Assembly (NCBI GenBank): GCA_009733745.1
Contig: WNWL01000001.1
Coordinates: forward strand, 62,001 to 126,000
DNA length: 64,000 nt
DNA from: Oceanobacillus sp. HTM 045
GTDB lineage: Bacteria > Pseudomonadota > Alphaproteobacteria > Rhodobacterales > Rhodobacteraceae
Reading direction: 5' to 3'
Below are positions 51,771 to 60,242 of the stretch, piece by piece. Position 1 is the stretch's first letter, and every line of letters begins with the position of its first letter. The translations under genes were made by a program, and so were the position numbers. The notes beneath the pieces were generated by a model that worked only from the letters and a program-made list of their open reading frames with translations, was not told the origin of the DNA and searched no databases.

Positions 51771-52697
51771 TCACCCCGCCCGCATGGTTCTTCTCCGCAG
51801 GAGCCGCAGCACCCGCCCGTCGATCACCGCCAGCCCGGCGGCGACGAGGGCGAATCCGAGCCAGACCCGCGGCTCCAGCCGCTCGCCCAGCACCAGCCAG
51901 CCGAGCAGGATCGCCACCGGCGGCACCACCAGCGTGACCAGCATCAGGTTTCCCGCCCCGGCCATCGCCAGCACCCGGTAATAGAGCAGGTACGCCCCCG
52001 CCGTGGCGAAGACCGCGAAGTAGAAGATCGCCCCCCAGGTCTCTCCGCCCAGCGCAAGCGTGGGCCAGCCCTCGGCCCAGGCGGCGAGCGGGAAGGCCAG
52101 CACGGTGGAGCCCGTCAGCATCCCCGCCGCCGCCACCACCGGCGGCAGGCCCGAGAGCGTCACCCGCGCCCAGACGCTGGCGAAGGCGTAGGAGAGCGCC
52201 GCGCCCAGCACAGCGATCTGCCCCAGCGAGCGCGGGTCGAGCGCGGCCAGCTCGCCCAGCCCGCGGATCACCGCGACCCCGGCGATACCCAGCAGCACGC
52301 CCGCGGCCTTGCGCCCGGTCAGCCGCTCGTCGCGCAGCACCAGCGCCGCGACCAGCACCCCGAACAGCGCCGTCACCGCGTTCAGGATCGAGGCCAGCCC
52401 GGTCTCGATATGGATCTGCCCCCAGGCGATCAGGCCGAAGGGAATCACGTTGTTGAGCGCCCCCATCACCAGGAACGCGCCCCAGACCCGCCAGCCCCGC
52501 GGCAGCGCGATGCGCCGCGCCGCGACGACGGCCCAGAGCAGCAGCGCGGCCCAGCCGACACGGTGCAGCACGATGGTCAGCGGGCCGATCTCGTCCAGCG
52601 CCATAGCCATTGTGAGGAAAGATCCGCCCCAGACGAGCGCGAGCAGAAGAAGCTCGCCCCACGCGCGGGCAGACATGTTAGGGTGCGGTCTCATCAT
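51771..52697 (-). CDS. DMT-superfamily permease (EamA domains)
   Basis: From ATG 52697, with GGAGGA 4-5 nt upstream, the product is 308 residues with about ten transmembrane segments in two EamA repeats (LLLLALVWGGSFLTMAMA near the start and GALSYAFASVWARV for the second half). A second ATG follows at once at 52694, and an upstream frame to 52778 lacks a ribosome site. Substrate unknown. It is divergent from the XRE gene. Confidence 0.87.
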   Translation of the reverse strand: MMRPHPNMSARAWGELLLLALVWGGSFLTMAMALDEIGPLTIVLHRVGWAALLLWAVVAARRIALPRGWRVWGAFLVMGALNNVIPFGLIAWGQIHIETGLASILNAVTALFGVLVAALVLRDERLTGRKAAGVLLGIAGVAVIRGLGELAALDPRSLGQIAVLGAALSYAFASVWARVTLSGLPPVVAAAGMLTGSTVLAFPLAAWAEGWPTLALGGETWGAIFYFAVFATAGAYLLYYRVLAMAGAGNLMLVTLVVPPVAILLGWLVLGERLEPRVWLGFALVAAGLAVIDGRVLRLLRRRTMRAG

Positions 52698-52757
52698 AGG
52701 TCCTCCGGCAGCGAAAGCTGCGTCCGCGGGGACCGATTCTCCACCCGGAACCTGCGC

Positions 52758-52854
52758 GGCGGGCCCCACGGCCCGCACCCGCAGTCGCGGTGCCGGGAAG
52801 GTCGCTCAATCGGTGCGCGTCGTCGCGCCGGAACATGTTTGCGGGGCGCGACGA
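52758..52854. promoter_or_regulatory. Two perfect hairpins in the divergent region
   Basis: GCGGGCC (52759-52765) pairs with GGCCCGC (52770-52776), and TCGTCGCGCC (52820-52829) pairs with GGCGCGACGA (52845-52854). They lie 61 and more bases from both start codons of the divergent DMT and XRE genes. They could be operator or attenuator structures; nothing links them to a known regulator. Confidence 0.4.
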
Positions 52855-52924
52855 GATTACATGTGGCCGCTGTCGCCCTGCCGGATTACGTCACGGCCCG
52901 AACACGGAAGAGGAAGCTCGCCAG

Positions 52925-53299
52925 ATGGTAGCTGATCAGGACTATACCGACCAGGCCGCAACCTTCGGGGACCGCGTCGCCTATGCGCGCGAGGTCCGCG
53001 GGATGACCCAGTCGCAGCTTGCACGCAAGCTCGGCCTGCGCACGAACACCATCGTCAACTGGGAGCAGGACCGCTCCGAGCCCCGCGCCAACAAGCTGCA
53101 GATGCTGGCCGGCGTGCTCTCGGTCTCGATGATCTGGCTGATGACCGGCGTCGGCGAAGGCCCGAGCGGCGATCTCGACGGCGCCGGCCCGTCCGCGGCC
53201 GAGGTGCTGAACGAGATCCGCGAGATCCGGTCGGTGCAGGAGGCGCTGACCGAGCGTCTCGGACGGCTGGAAAGCCGGCTCGAGGCGGCCGCGAGCTGA
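52925..53299 (+). CDS. XRE-family transcriptional regulator
   Basis: This 124-residue protein has a Cro/CI-type helix-turn-helix at about residues 17-70 (AREVRGMTQSQLARKLGLRTNTIVNWE, where SQLARKLGL and TIVNWE are the two key helices). Residues 85-124 form a short amphipathic tail with a heptad pattern (IREIRSVQEALTERLGRLES), likely for dimerisation. AGGAAG lies 8-13 nt before the ATG. It starts just upstream of sdhE with a 5-nt gap, so it may regulate, or be read along with, succinate dehydrogenase assembly. Confidence 0.9.
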   Translation: MVADQDYTDQAATFGDRVAYAREVRGMTQSQLARKLGLRTNTIVNWEQDRSEPRANKLQMLAGVLSVSMIWLMTGVGEGPSGDLDGAGPSAAEVLNEIREIRSVQEALTERLGRLESRLEAAAS

Positions 53300-53304
53300 C
53301 GCGC

Positions 53305-53628
53305 TTGTCCGCCGCCCCTGCCGAAAGCGCCGAAACGCGCCTGCGCCGGCTCCGCCTGCGGAGCTGGCGGCGCGGCACCCGCGAGGTGGACCTCCTGCTC
53401 GGCCGCTTCGCCGACGCCCATCTCGCCTCGCTCGACGCCGCAACGCTCGACGCCTACGAGGCCCTGCTCGAGGAGCAGGACTTGGACATCTACTACTGGA
53501 TCGTCGGCCAGTCGCCGCCGCCCGCAGCCCACGCGCCGCTGATCGGCCGAATCCGCGGCAGCCTCGGCCTCGAAGCCGGTGCGGAACCGGGTGCGGATTC
53601 GGGTGCGGGGCAGGGCGGCGGCGCCTGA
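53305..53628 (+). CDS. sdhE: FAD assembly factor SdhE (succinate dehydrogenase assembly factor 2)
   Basis: From TTG 53305 the product is 107 residues. The SdhE signature RRGTREVDLLLG is at 22-33; the Arg-Gly-x-x-Glu of this motif (Arg23, Gly24, Glu27) is needed for flavinylation of SdhA. The segment DIYYWIVGQ near 65-73 is also conserved. A longer C-terminal tail rich in Gly/Ala is present. TTG is an uncommon start; GCGAGC upstream is weak as a ribosome site, and coupling to the XRE gene (5-nt gap) probably helps translation. Confidence 0.85.
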   Translation: MSAAPAESAETRLRRLRLRSWRRGTREVDLLLGRFADAHLASLDAATLDAYEALLEEQDLDIYYWIVGQSPPPAAHAPLIGRIRGSLGLEAGAEPGADSGAGQGGGA

Positions 53629-53709
53629 CGTTCCCGCCCGCCGAAGACTGCCGTTTCGGCGAATCCGCACCCGCCTTCCGCCCGGCTCGTCGGGGCATCC
53701 AGGTGCCGA

Positions 53710-53729
53710 TTTCACCGCTGGCGGTGAAA
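53710..53729. promoter_or_regulatory. Perfect 20-bp palindrome
   Basis: TTTCACCGC and GCGGTGAAA flank TG. Variants recur at 2310-2329 and 16236-16255, which makes a regulator-binding site likely. It lies 189 nt upstream of the 3-hydroxyisobutyrate dehydrogenase start and 82 nt after the sdhE stop. Confidence 0.65.
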
Positions 53730-53762
53730 CCCTGCGCCAAAACGGATTTGCAACATCCCGGG

Positions 53763-53815
53763 AATTCCCCGTTTGCGGGAATTAACACTCTGCGAATTCG
53801 TCACGGATCGTGACG
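53763..53815. promoter_or_regulatory. Two further inverted repeats upstream of mmsB
   Basis: AATTCCC (53763-53769) and GGGAATT (53777-53783) flank CGTTTGC; CGTCACG (53799-53805) and CGTGACG (53809-53815) flank GAT. Together with the palindrome at 53710 they give three dyads in about 105 bp, consistent with dense regulatory binding ahead of the mmsB gene. No promoter boxes are clear. Confidence 0.5.
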
Positions 53816-53917
53816 TCATCCCCGGCGCGTCGCGACGGCCCGCGAATCGACGGCAATTGACGTGGCAGTTCGCCCTTGGCAGGAGAGGGAAAACCACGGG
53901 AGAGAGGGAGCTTCGGG

Positions 53918-54808
53918 ATGGCACGGATCGCATTCATCGGCCTCGGGAACATGGGCCTGCCCATGACGCGTAACCTGCTCGCGGCGGGCCACGCGGTCAC
54001 CGGGTTCGACCTCGACGACGCCAACCGCGCCGCCCTCGCGGAGGCCGGCGGCACCGCGGCGGAGAGTGCTACCGCCGCCGTCGCGGAGGCCGAGGTGGTC
54101 GTCACCGCGCTGCCCGCCGCGCGCCACGTCAAGGCGGTCTGCCTCGGCGAGGACGGGATTTTCGCTGCCGCGCCAAGGGGTTCGCTCTTCATCGACTGCT
54201 CGACCATCGACGTCGCCTCGGCCCGCGAGCTGACCTCCGCGGCGGAGGCGGCGGGCCACGAGATGGTCGACAGCCCGATGTCCGGCGGCGTCGGCGGCGC
54301 GACCGCGGGCACGCTCACCTTCATGGTCGGCGGCACCGACGCGGCCTTCGGCAAGGCCCGCCCGGTGCTGGAGGCGATGGGCAAGAACATCTTCCACGCC
54401 GGCGGCCCGGGCGCGGGCGCGGCGGCCAAGATCTGCAACAACATGATGCTGGCGATCCAGATGATCGCGGTGTCCGAGGGCTTCAATCTCGCCGAGAAGC
54501 TCGGATTGCCGGCGCAGAGCCTCTACAACATCTCCTCGACCGCCACGGCGCGCTGCTGGTCGCTCAACGACTACTGCCCCGCGCCCGGCCCGGTGCCCAC
54601 CAGCCCGGCCAATCGCGACTACGCCCCCGGCTTCGCAGCGGCCTTGATGCTCAAGGACTTGCGGATCGCAATGGAAGCTGCGCAGCAGGCCGGCGCACAC
54701 ACGCCGCTGGGCTCGATGGCGACCCAGATCTACACGCTGATGGACCTCGCGGGAGAGTCCGGGAAGGATTTTTCGGGCGTGATCCGGCTGCTGGCAGGGG
54801 AGCACTGA
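53918..54808 (+). CDS. mmsB: 3-hydroxyisobutyrate dehydrogenase
   Basis: From ATG 53918 the product is 296 residues. It has the NAD motif FIGLGNMG at 6-13, the substrate loop DSPMSGGVGGATAG (Ser122), the catalytic Lys171 in AAKICNNMM, Asn175, and the C-terminal KDLRIAMEAA region. It oxidises 3-hydroxyisobutyrate to methylmalonate semialdehyde in valine degradation. GGGAGCTT lies 6-7 nt upstream. The gene is preceded by three dyads (53710-53815) that may control it. Confidence 0.92.
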   Translation: MARIAFIGLGNMGLPMTRNLLAAGHAVTGFDLDDANRAALAEAGGTAAESATAAVAEAEVVVTALPAARHVKAVCLGEDGIFAAAPRGSLFIDCSTIDVASARELTSAAEAAGHEMVDSPMSGGVGGATAGTLTFMVGGTDAAFGKARPVLEAMGKNIFHAGGPGAGAAAKICNNMMLAIQMIAVSEGFNLAEKLGLPAQSLYNISSTATARCWSLNDYCPAPGPVPTSPANRDYAPGFAAALMLKDLRIAMEAAQQAGAHTPLGSMATQIYTLMDLAGESGKDFSGVIRLLAGEH

Positions 54809-54898
54809 GCGGCCGCCGGCCGGGCGACGTTGTTAACCCAATCTTTCAGGTTTGCTTCGAATTTGCCGCTGAAACGCGATTAGATTCGGAGATCAATC

Positions 54899-55411
54899 AT
54901 GGCGAGAGACGCCGCCGTCGCCCGGGAAACCGTCGAAGCAGAGTCCACGCCCGACTTCCTGCAGAGTTATCTCGAATCGCTTTCCCTTATCGAACGTCTT
55001 CACCGGTTGCTTCTCGACGTCATCAAGGACGAACTGGAACGGGTCGGCCGTTTCGACATCAATGCCGTCCAGGCGCTGCTGATCTTCAACATCGGCGAGA
55101 AGGTCATGACCGCGGGCGAACTCAAGAACCGCGGCTACTACCAGGGTTCGAACGTCAGCTATAATCTCAAGAAGCTGGTCGAGGCAGGCTATATCGACCA
55201 CCAGCGGTCCGAGGTCGACCGCCGTGCGGTCCGCGTGAGCCTGACCCAGCGCGGGCTGGAGGTGCGCCAGATGGTCGACCAGCTCTTCTCGCGCCACTGC
55301 GCCGATCTGTCTGGCGAGGCGGACTGGCCGGGCGGCGGAATCGCCTCCATGAACAGCGACATGCGCGCGCTGGAGCGGTTCTGGAGCGATCAGATCCGCT
55401 ATATCTACTGA
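54899..55411 (+). CDS. ldtR: MarR-family regulator, LdtR type
   Basis: This 170-residue winged-helix protein matches the LdtR pattern closely: SYLESLSLIERLHRLLLDVIKDELE, DINAVQALLIFNIGEKVMTAGEL, RGYYQGSNVSYNLKKLVEAGYI and HQRSEVDRRAVRVSLTQRG. In Liberibacter and relatives LdtR controls the L,D-transpeptidase gene and is inhibited by small molecules. Here a RodZ-like gene follows 406 nt downstream, so a role in cell-wall control is in keeping. It ends at the gene-free stretch 55412-55817. Confidence 0.85.
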   Translation: MARDAAVARETVEAESTPDFLQSYLESLSLIERLHRLLLDVIKDELERVGRFDINAVQALLIFNIGEKVMTAGELKNRGYYQGSNVSYNLKKLVEAGYIDHQRSEVDRRAVRVSLTQRGLEVRQMVDQLFSRHCADLSGEADWPGGGIASMNSDMRALERFWSDQIRYIY

Positions 55412-55817
55412 AGTCGGCCACGCGGCGGAACTTTCCTGCCCCTGCGGAAGAGCGCCGCGCCCGGGTTTTTCTGCCGGATCCGGCCAGGCACGACGCGCGG
55501 GCGTGCGCTCCATCCAACGCATCCGACCCAGAACCATCGCGTCTCCCGCCGGTCAGCCGCGACCGACTGGCGCAGAGGGGACGATCCGCCGTCTCGGCGC
55601 TTGCAAGTCACGGGTGTGGCACCGTATCGAGCGCGCTCGAAGACAGATGAAATCCCGCAACGTCACCGTGCTGATCGTTGCAAAATACGGGATTTTATCC
55701 TGCAGGGGGCGTTGAAAAGCGGCACGTCACCTGCAATACTTGCCGGGGGACAGAAAAGGCTCAAACGTCAACCCTCTTGAGGCAGGAACTTGGCGGAGCC
55801 GAGCAGGAGAATCCCGA
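55412..55817. other. 406-bp gene-free spacer with stem-loops
   Basis: No convincing gene. It holds a perfect palindrome TCGAGCGCGCTCGA (55627-55640) and a stem-loop in which AAATCCCGCAACG (55650-55662) pairs with CGTTG (55676-55680) and CGGGATTT (55688-55695), followed by TATCC. It may be the 3' end of the ldtR transcript or a small RNA. The rodZ-like promoter should lie at about 55700-55800. Confidence 0.6.
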
Positions 55818-57005
55818 ATGGAGCTTCGGGGGTTCGACTCATACGAGGTCACTCTGGGTGACCTGATGCGCGGAGAGCGTGCGTCGATGGGCAAATCGCT
55901 GATCGATGCGGAACGCGACATGCGCATCAAGGCAAACCTCATCGACGCGATCGAGAACTGCGACCTGTCCGCGTTCAAGAACCACGGCGTCGTCTCCGGC
56001 TACGTCCGCAGCTACGCCCGGTATCTCGGGATGGACGTCGACGCGGCCTACCAACGTTTCTGTGAGGAGTCGGGCTTCCGCCCGCCCACCGTCGACTTCG
56101 CCACGCCGTCGCCCGCCAAACGGGGCAAGCGTGGCAACGGCGCGGCGGATGGGGGGACGGGGCCGTCGCACGCGCTGACCCAGTCGCGCTTCGCCGTGCC
56201 GCCCGCCCCGTCCCGGCTCCGCGCCGCGGTATCGCTGTCGGGCATCGCGTCCACCTCCGTGCTGCTCGCGCTGATCGCCGGGCTCGGCTATGGCGGCTAC
56301 GCGCTGCTGCAGGAAGTGCAGCGGGTCGGCTTCGCGCCGCTGCCGGAGGCGCCGAGCGTCGTCGCCGAGGCGCCGCTGATCGTCGCGCCCGAATACGAGC
56401 CCGACCGGCCCGACCCCTCGGTCTACCAGGCCAACGGTGCGCTGGCGGGTATCACGCTGCCCTCCGAACTGCCTCTCCCGGCGGTGCCCGAGCGCGACGG
56501 GCCGATCTCCGCGATCGACCCCGAAAAATCCGGCCTCTACGCGCCCCCGCCCGAGCCGGAGCCGGTGATCCCGGCCGACGCGCTCGAGGCTGGTGCCGCG
56601 GATCTCGCCTCGGCCGGTCCCGTCGCGCTTCCGACGGCGGCAGATCCGGCGATGCCCACGGCTCCCGCAGGGCCGCCCACGGTCACGGTCGAGGCGCGCG
56701 GCGAAGCGTGGATCCGCATCCGCGCGGCGGACGAGACCATCGTGTTCGAAGGCATCCTCCGCCCCGGCAAGAGCTTTACCCTGCCGGAGAGCGTGGAGGG
56801 TGCGATGCTGCGGGCCGGTAATGCCGGCGACGTCTTCGTGGTCATCAACGGCAGCAGCTACGGTCCGGTCGGCGCGCCCGGCGCAGTCGCCCGCAACGTC
56901 TCTCTGGTGCCTGAGGATGTGCGCGCGAGCCTGAAGACCGTCGCGGCGCCCCCGGCGCCGGATGCCGGGCCCGCGACCCGGAGCGCCGACGCCTCGGCCG
57001 ACTGA
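55818..57005 (+). CDS. RodZ-like cell-shape protein
   Basis: From ATG 55818 (AGGAGA upstream) the product is 395 residues. Residues about 9-85 form a RodZ-type helix-turn-helix (TLGDLMRGERASMGKSL, VVSGYVRSYARYLGMD), then a charged linker, one transmembrane helix at about 143-165 (ASTSVLLALIAGLGYGGYALL), a Pro-rich periplasmic stretch and a C-terminal DUF4115-like beta domain from about 295. This is the RodZ order (cytoplasmic HTH, TM, periplasmic domain). It should link MreB to the wall-synthesis machinery. ispG lies downstream on the same strand. Confidence 0.88.
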   Translation: MELRGFDSYEVTLGDLMRGERASMGKSLIDAERDMRIKANLIDAIENCDLSAFKNHGVVSGYVRSYARYLGMDVDAAYQRFCEESGFRPPTVDFATPSPAKRGKRGNGAADGGTGPSHALTQSRFAVPPAPSRLRAAVSLSGIASTSVLLALIAGLGYGGYALLQEVQRVGFAPLPEAPSVVAEAPLIVAPEYEPDRPDPSVYQANGALAGITLPSELPLPAVPERDGPISAIDPEKSGLYAPPPEPEPVIPADALEAGAADLASAGPVALPTAADPAMPTAPAGPPTVTVEARGEAWIRIRAADETIVFEGILRPGKSFTLPESVEGAMLRAGNAGDVFVVINGSSYGPVGAPGAVARNVSLVPEDVRASLKTVAAPPAPDAGPATRSADASAD

Positions 57006-57158
57006 CCGCCTCGCGCAACGTGCGGCACCTGCGCGGCCGATTGCCCCGCGTACCTCCCCTGGCCACACTCGACATCGTCCCGTCACGGGCCTATGTCAGA
57101 CTTGTTCACGGACCTGCAACCCGGACCGACACGCCCCGCGCGGGCAGGAGAGCACCAC

Positions 57159-58295
57159 ATGCACGGCATTCGACCCTGGCGTGACATCGACCGGCGCAAG
57201 AGCCGCAAGATCAAGGTCGGCCCGGTCGAGGTCGGCGGCGATGCGCCGATATCCGTCCAGACGATGACGAACACCATCACCTCGGATGCGCGCGCGACCA
57301 TCGAACAGGTCCTGCGCTGCGCCGAGGCGGGGGCGGACATCGTCCGCGTCTCCTGCCCGGACGTCGAGTCGACCGCCGCGCTGAAGGAGATCGTGCGCGA
57401 GAGCCCGGTCCCGATCGTCGCGGACATCCATTTCCACTACAAGCGCGCCATCGAGGCCGCCGAGGCGGGCGCGGCCTGCCTGCGGATCAACCCGGGCAAC
57501 ATCGGCTCGCAGGAACGCGTGCGCGAGGTGATCCGGGCCGCGAAGGACCACGGCTGCTCCATGCGCATCGGCGTCAACGCCGGGTCGCTGGAAAAGCACC
57601 TGCTGGAGAAATACGCCGAGCCCTGCCCGGAGGCGATGGTCGAGTCCGGCCTCGACCACATGAAGATCCTGCAGGACAACGACTATCACGAGTTCAAGAT
57701 CTCGGTGAAGGCGTCGGACGTGTTCCTCGCCGCCGCCGCCTACCAGCAGATCGCAGACGCCTGCGACGCGCCGATCCATCTCGGCATCACCGAGGCGGGT
57801 GGCTTCGTAGGTGGCACGGTGAAGTCGGCCATCGGCCTCGGCAACCTGCTCTGGATGGGCATCGGCGACACGCTGCGCGTGAGCCTCTCCGCCGACCCGG
57901 TGGAGGAGGTGAAGATCGGCTTCGAGATCCTCAAGGCGCTCGGCCTGCGGCACCGTGGCGTCAACATCATCTCCTGCCCGTCCTGCGCGCGGCAGGGCTT
58001 CGACGTGATCAAGACGGTCGAGGCTCTCGAGAAGCGGCTGGAGCACGTCAAGACGCCGATGTCGCTCTCGATCATCGGCTGCGTGGTCAACGGCCCGGGC
58101 GAGGCGCTGATGACCGACGTGGGCTTCACCGGCGGCGGCGCCGGGTCGGGCATGGTCTACCTGGCCGGCAAGCAGGACCACAAGATGGACAACGACCGGA
58201 TGATCGACCACATCGTCGAACTGGTCGAGAAGCGCGCCGCCGAGATCGAGGACGAGAAGGCCCGCGAGGCCGCCGCCAGCCAGGCAGCCGAGTAG
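57159..58295 (+). CDS. ispG: (E)-4-hydroxy-3-methylbut-2-enyl-diphosphate synthase (IspG/GcpE)
   Basis: From ATG 57159 (AGGAG 8 nt upstream) the product is 378 residues; an ATG at 57093 would add 22 residues of poor quality. Cys273, Cys276 ([10 protein letters not shown]), Cys308 (IIGCVVNG) and Glu315 are the [4Fe-4S] ligands, at the spacing known from E. coli GcpE. It converts MEcPP to HMBPP in the MEP isoprenoid pathway using electrons from flavodoxin or ferredoxin. Next to it lie rodZ-like and DUF1499 genes, as in related bacteria. Confidence 0.96.
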   Translation: MHGIRPWRDIDRRKSRKIKVGPVEVGGDAPISVQTMTNTITSDARATIEQVLRCAEAGADIVRVSCPDVESTAALKEIVRESPVPIVADIHFHYKRAIEAAEAGAACLRINPGNIGSQERVREVIRAAKDHGCSMRIGVNAGSLEKHLLEKYAEPCPEAMVESGLDHMKILQDNDYHEFKISVKASDVFLAAAAYQQIADACDAPIHLGITEAGGFVGGTVKSAIGLGNLLWMGIGDTLRVSLSADPVEEVKIGFEILKALGLRHRGVNIISCPSCARQGFDVIKTVEALEKRLEHVKTPMSLSIIGCVVNGPGEALMTDVGFTGGGAGSGMVYLAGKQDHKMDNDRMIDHIVELVEKRAAEIEDEKAREAAASQAAE

Positions 58296-58299
58296 CCCC

Positions 58300-58809
58300 A
58301 TGCGCATCGCAGGTATCGCCGCCGCAGCGCTGCTCGCAGGGGCGGCGGGCTTTGCCGTCTATGTCCGCGTCGCGGGAGACGACCCGGCGCGCTGGCATGT
58401 GGACCCGCTGGCGGGGCCGTTTCCCTCCTCCCCGAATTTCGTCCTCGCGAGCCCGGAACCCGTCGCGGGTGTGCCTGAGGACCGCTGGCTTGCCAGCCCG
58501 TCATTCCCCGTTGCTGGTACGGACCTGCTCGAAGCCCTCGACGAGATCGCGATGGGACAGGGCCGGGTGGAGCGGCTTGCCGGCGGGGCGGGCGAGGGGC
58601 GTATTACCTACGTCCAGCGTTCCGCCCTGATGGCCTTTCCCGACTATATCACGGTTGCCGCCGTCGCGACGGGTGAGGGACAGTCGGCGCCGGTGGTCCT
58701 GTCACGCTCGCGCTACGGCTATGGCGATCTCGGCGTGAACCGGAAACGGGTCGAGGACTGGCTCGGCCTTCTTCGCGCCCGGCTGGGCGAGGGATCGGCG
58801 GCAGACTGA
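58300..58809 (+). CDS. DUF1499-family protein
   Basis: This 169-residue protein has an N-terminal hydrophobic segment (residues about 4-22) acting as signal or anchor, then the DUF1499 pattern: LAGPFPSSPNFVLASPEPV near residue 38 and VVLSRSRYGYGDLGVNRKRVEDWL at the end. Its role is unknown. The ATG lies 4 nt after ispG, so the two are co-transcribed. It converges with the small gene at 58814. Confidence 0.8.
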   Translation: MRIAGIAAAALLAGAAGFAVYVRVAGDDPARWHVDPLAGPFPSSPNFVLASPEPVAGVPEDRWLASPSFPVAGTDLLEALDEIAMGQGRVERLAGGAGEGRITYVQRSALMAFPDYITVAAVATGEGQSAPVVLSRSRYGYGDLGVNRKRVEDWLGLLRARLGEGSAAD

Positions 58810-58813
58810 CCGC

Positions 58814-59101
58814 TCAGGAGACCGGCGCGCAGTCGTCCTGCACCTTGCGCCAGGCCGGGTTGTTCAGCGACATGCCGCAGCGGGCGAGGAACTCCTTGCC
58901 GCCGACCCGCAGGCAGGCGGTCTGTCCCTTGTCGACCCGGCGTCCGTCCGTATCGGTGCAGAAGCAGTCGGGATACTTGTGGCCAGGGCCTGCCGGCGGC
59001 GGGACCCACTGAACGTGGCCGTAAAGGGGTGTCGTCTCCTGCGCCTGGGCCGGCGCGGCGGCGAATGCCAGCGCGATCATGCTGATCTCGAGGATCTTCA
59101 T
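58814..59101 (-). CDS. Small secreted cysteine-containing protein
   Basis: From ATG 59101 the product is 95 residues. Residues 1-20 form a signal peptide with cleavage near AQAQE, and the mature part carries five cysteines (DCFCTD, ACLRVGG, ARCGM, DDCAP), which should form disulfides in the periplasm. Motifs GHVQWVPPPAGPGHKYPDCFC and SLNNPAWRKVQDDCAP are unfamiliar. An upstream frame to 59221 exists but is not favoured. It converges with the DUF1499 gene and is divergent from prfA. Confidence 0.72.
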   Translation of the reverse strand: MKILEISMIALAFAAAPAQAQETTPLYGHVQWVPPPAGPGHKYPDCFCTDTDGRRVDKGQTACLRVGGKEFLARCGMSLNNPAWRKVQDDCAPVS

Positions 59102-59186
59102 GGCGTCGATGATAGCGCAGTTCGAAGGGCCCCGCGAGTGGCATTGCGCTTGACCTTGCCGCACGGCAGCGCCATGCATCGCCGCC

Positions 59187-60242
59187 ATGATCTCCGAGGC
59201 CAGACTCTCCGAAATTCTCAACCGCCACGCCTATATCGAGGCGCGCATGGCGGATGGCGCGAGCCCGTCCGACATCGCCGAGCTGGGCCGCGAATATGCC
59301 CGGCTGAACGACGTCGTAGCGACCATCCGCGCCTGGCGGACGGCCCGGGCCGACCTCGACGAGGCCCGCGCGATGCGCGACGACCCCGAGATGCGGGCGC
59401 TCGCGGACGAGGAGATCGCCCGGCTGGAGGATGAACTGCCTGCGCTGGAGGAAGACCTTCGCCTCGCCCTGCTGCCGCGTGACGCGGCGGACGACAAGCC
59501 CGCCATCATCGAGATCCGCCCTGGCACCGGCGGCGAGGAGGCGGCGCTCTTCGCCGGCGACCTGTTCCGGATGTATTCCCGCTACGCCGAGGAGCGCGGC
59601 TGGAAGGTCGAGGTGCTGGAGGAGCAGGTCACGGAACTCGGCGGCCTGAAGGAACTCGTCGCGGCGATCCGGGGCGAGGGGGCCTTCGCGAAGCTCAAGT
59701 TCGAATCCGGCGTCCACCGGGTCCAGCGGGTGCCCGAGACCGAGTCGGGCGGGCGCATCCACACCTCCGCCGCGACCGTGGCCGTGCTGCCGGAGGTCGA
59801 GGAGATCGACCTCGAGATCCCCGCCGGCGACATCCGCATCGACACGATGCGTGCCTCCGGCGCCGGCGGCCAGCACGTCAACACCACCGACTCCGCGGTG
59901 CGGATCACCCACATCCCGACCGGCATCGTGGTGACCAGTTCCGAGAAGTCGCAGCATCAGAACCGCGCGCGCGCCATGCAGGTGCTGCGCGCCCGGTTGT
60001 TCGACATGGAACGCCAGAAGGCCGCCGATGCCCGCGCGGCCGACCGCAAGAGCCAGGTCGGCTCCGGCGACCGGTCCGAGCGCATCCGCACCTACAATTT
60101 TCCGCAGGGCCGCGTCACCGACCACCGCATCGGCCTGACGCTCTACAAGCTCGACCAGGTGATGCAGGGCGATCTCGGCGAGATCGTCGACGCGCTGGTC
60201 GCCGCCGACCAGGCCGCGCGGCTGGCAGAACTCGGCGAATGA
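59187..60242 (+). CDS. prfA: Peptide chain release factor 1
   Basis: This 351-residue protein has the RF1 stop-codon motif Pro183-Glu184-Thr185 (RVPETESGG) and the catalytic GGQ at 227-229 (GAGGQHVN), the usual RF1 length and N-terminal helical domain. It releases nascent chains at UAA and UAG. Its stop overlaps the start of prmC by 4 nt, which is fitting because PrmC methylates the Gln of GGQ. Confidence 0.97.
   Translation: MISEARLSEILNRHAYIEARMADGASPSDIAELGREYARLNDVVATIRAWRTARADLDEARAMRDDPEMRALADEEIARLEDELPALEEDLRLALLPRDAADDKPAIIEIRPGTGGEEAALFAGDLFRMYSRYAEERGWKVEVLEEQVTELGGLKELVAAIRGEGAFAKLKFESGVHRVQRVPETESGGRIHTSAATVAVLPEVEEIDLEIPAGDIRIDTMRASGAGGQHVNTTDSAVRITHIPTGIVVTSSEKSQHQNRARAMQVLRARLFDMERQKAADARAADRKSQVGSGDRSERIRTYNFPQGRVTDHRIGLTLYKLDQVMQGDLGEIVDALVAADQAARLAELGE

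Noticed and set aside
57093-57158. Longer ispG start at ATG 57093
   Set aside because: The extra 22 residues are poorly conserved in type and lack a ribosome site, while AGGAG precedes ATG 57159 and IspG proteins begin just before the RPWR-like motif.
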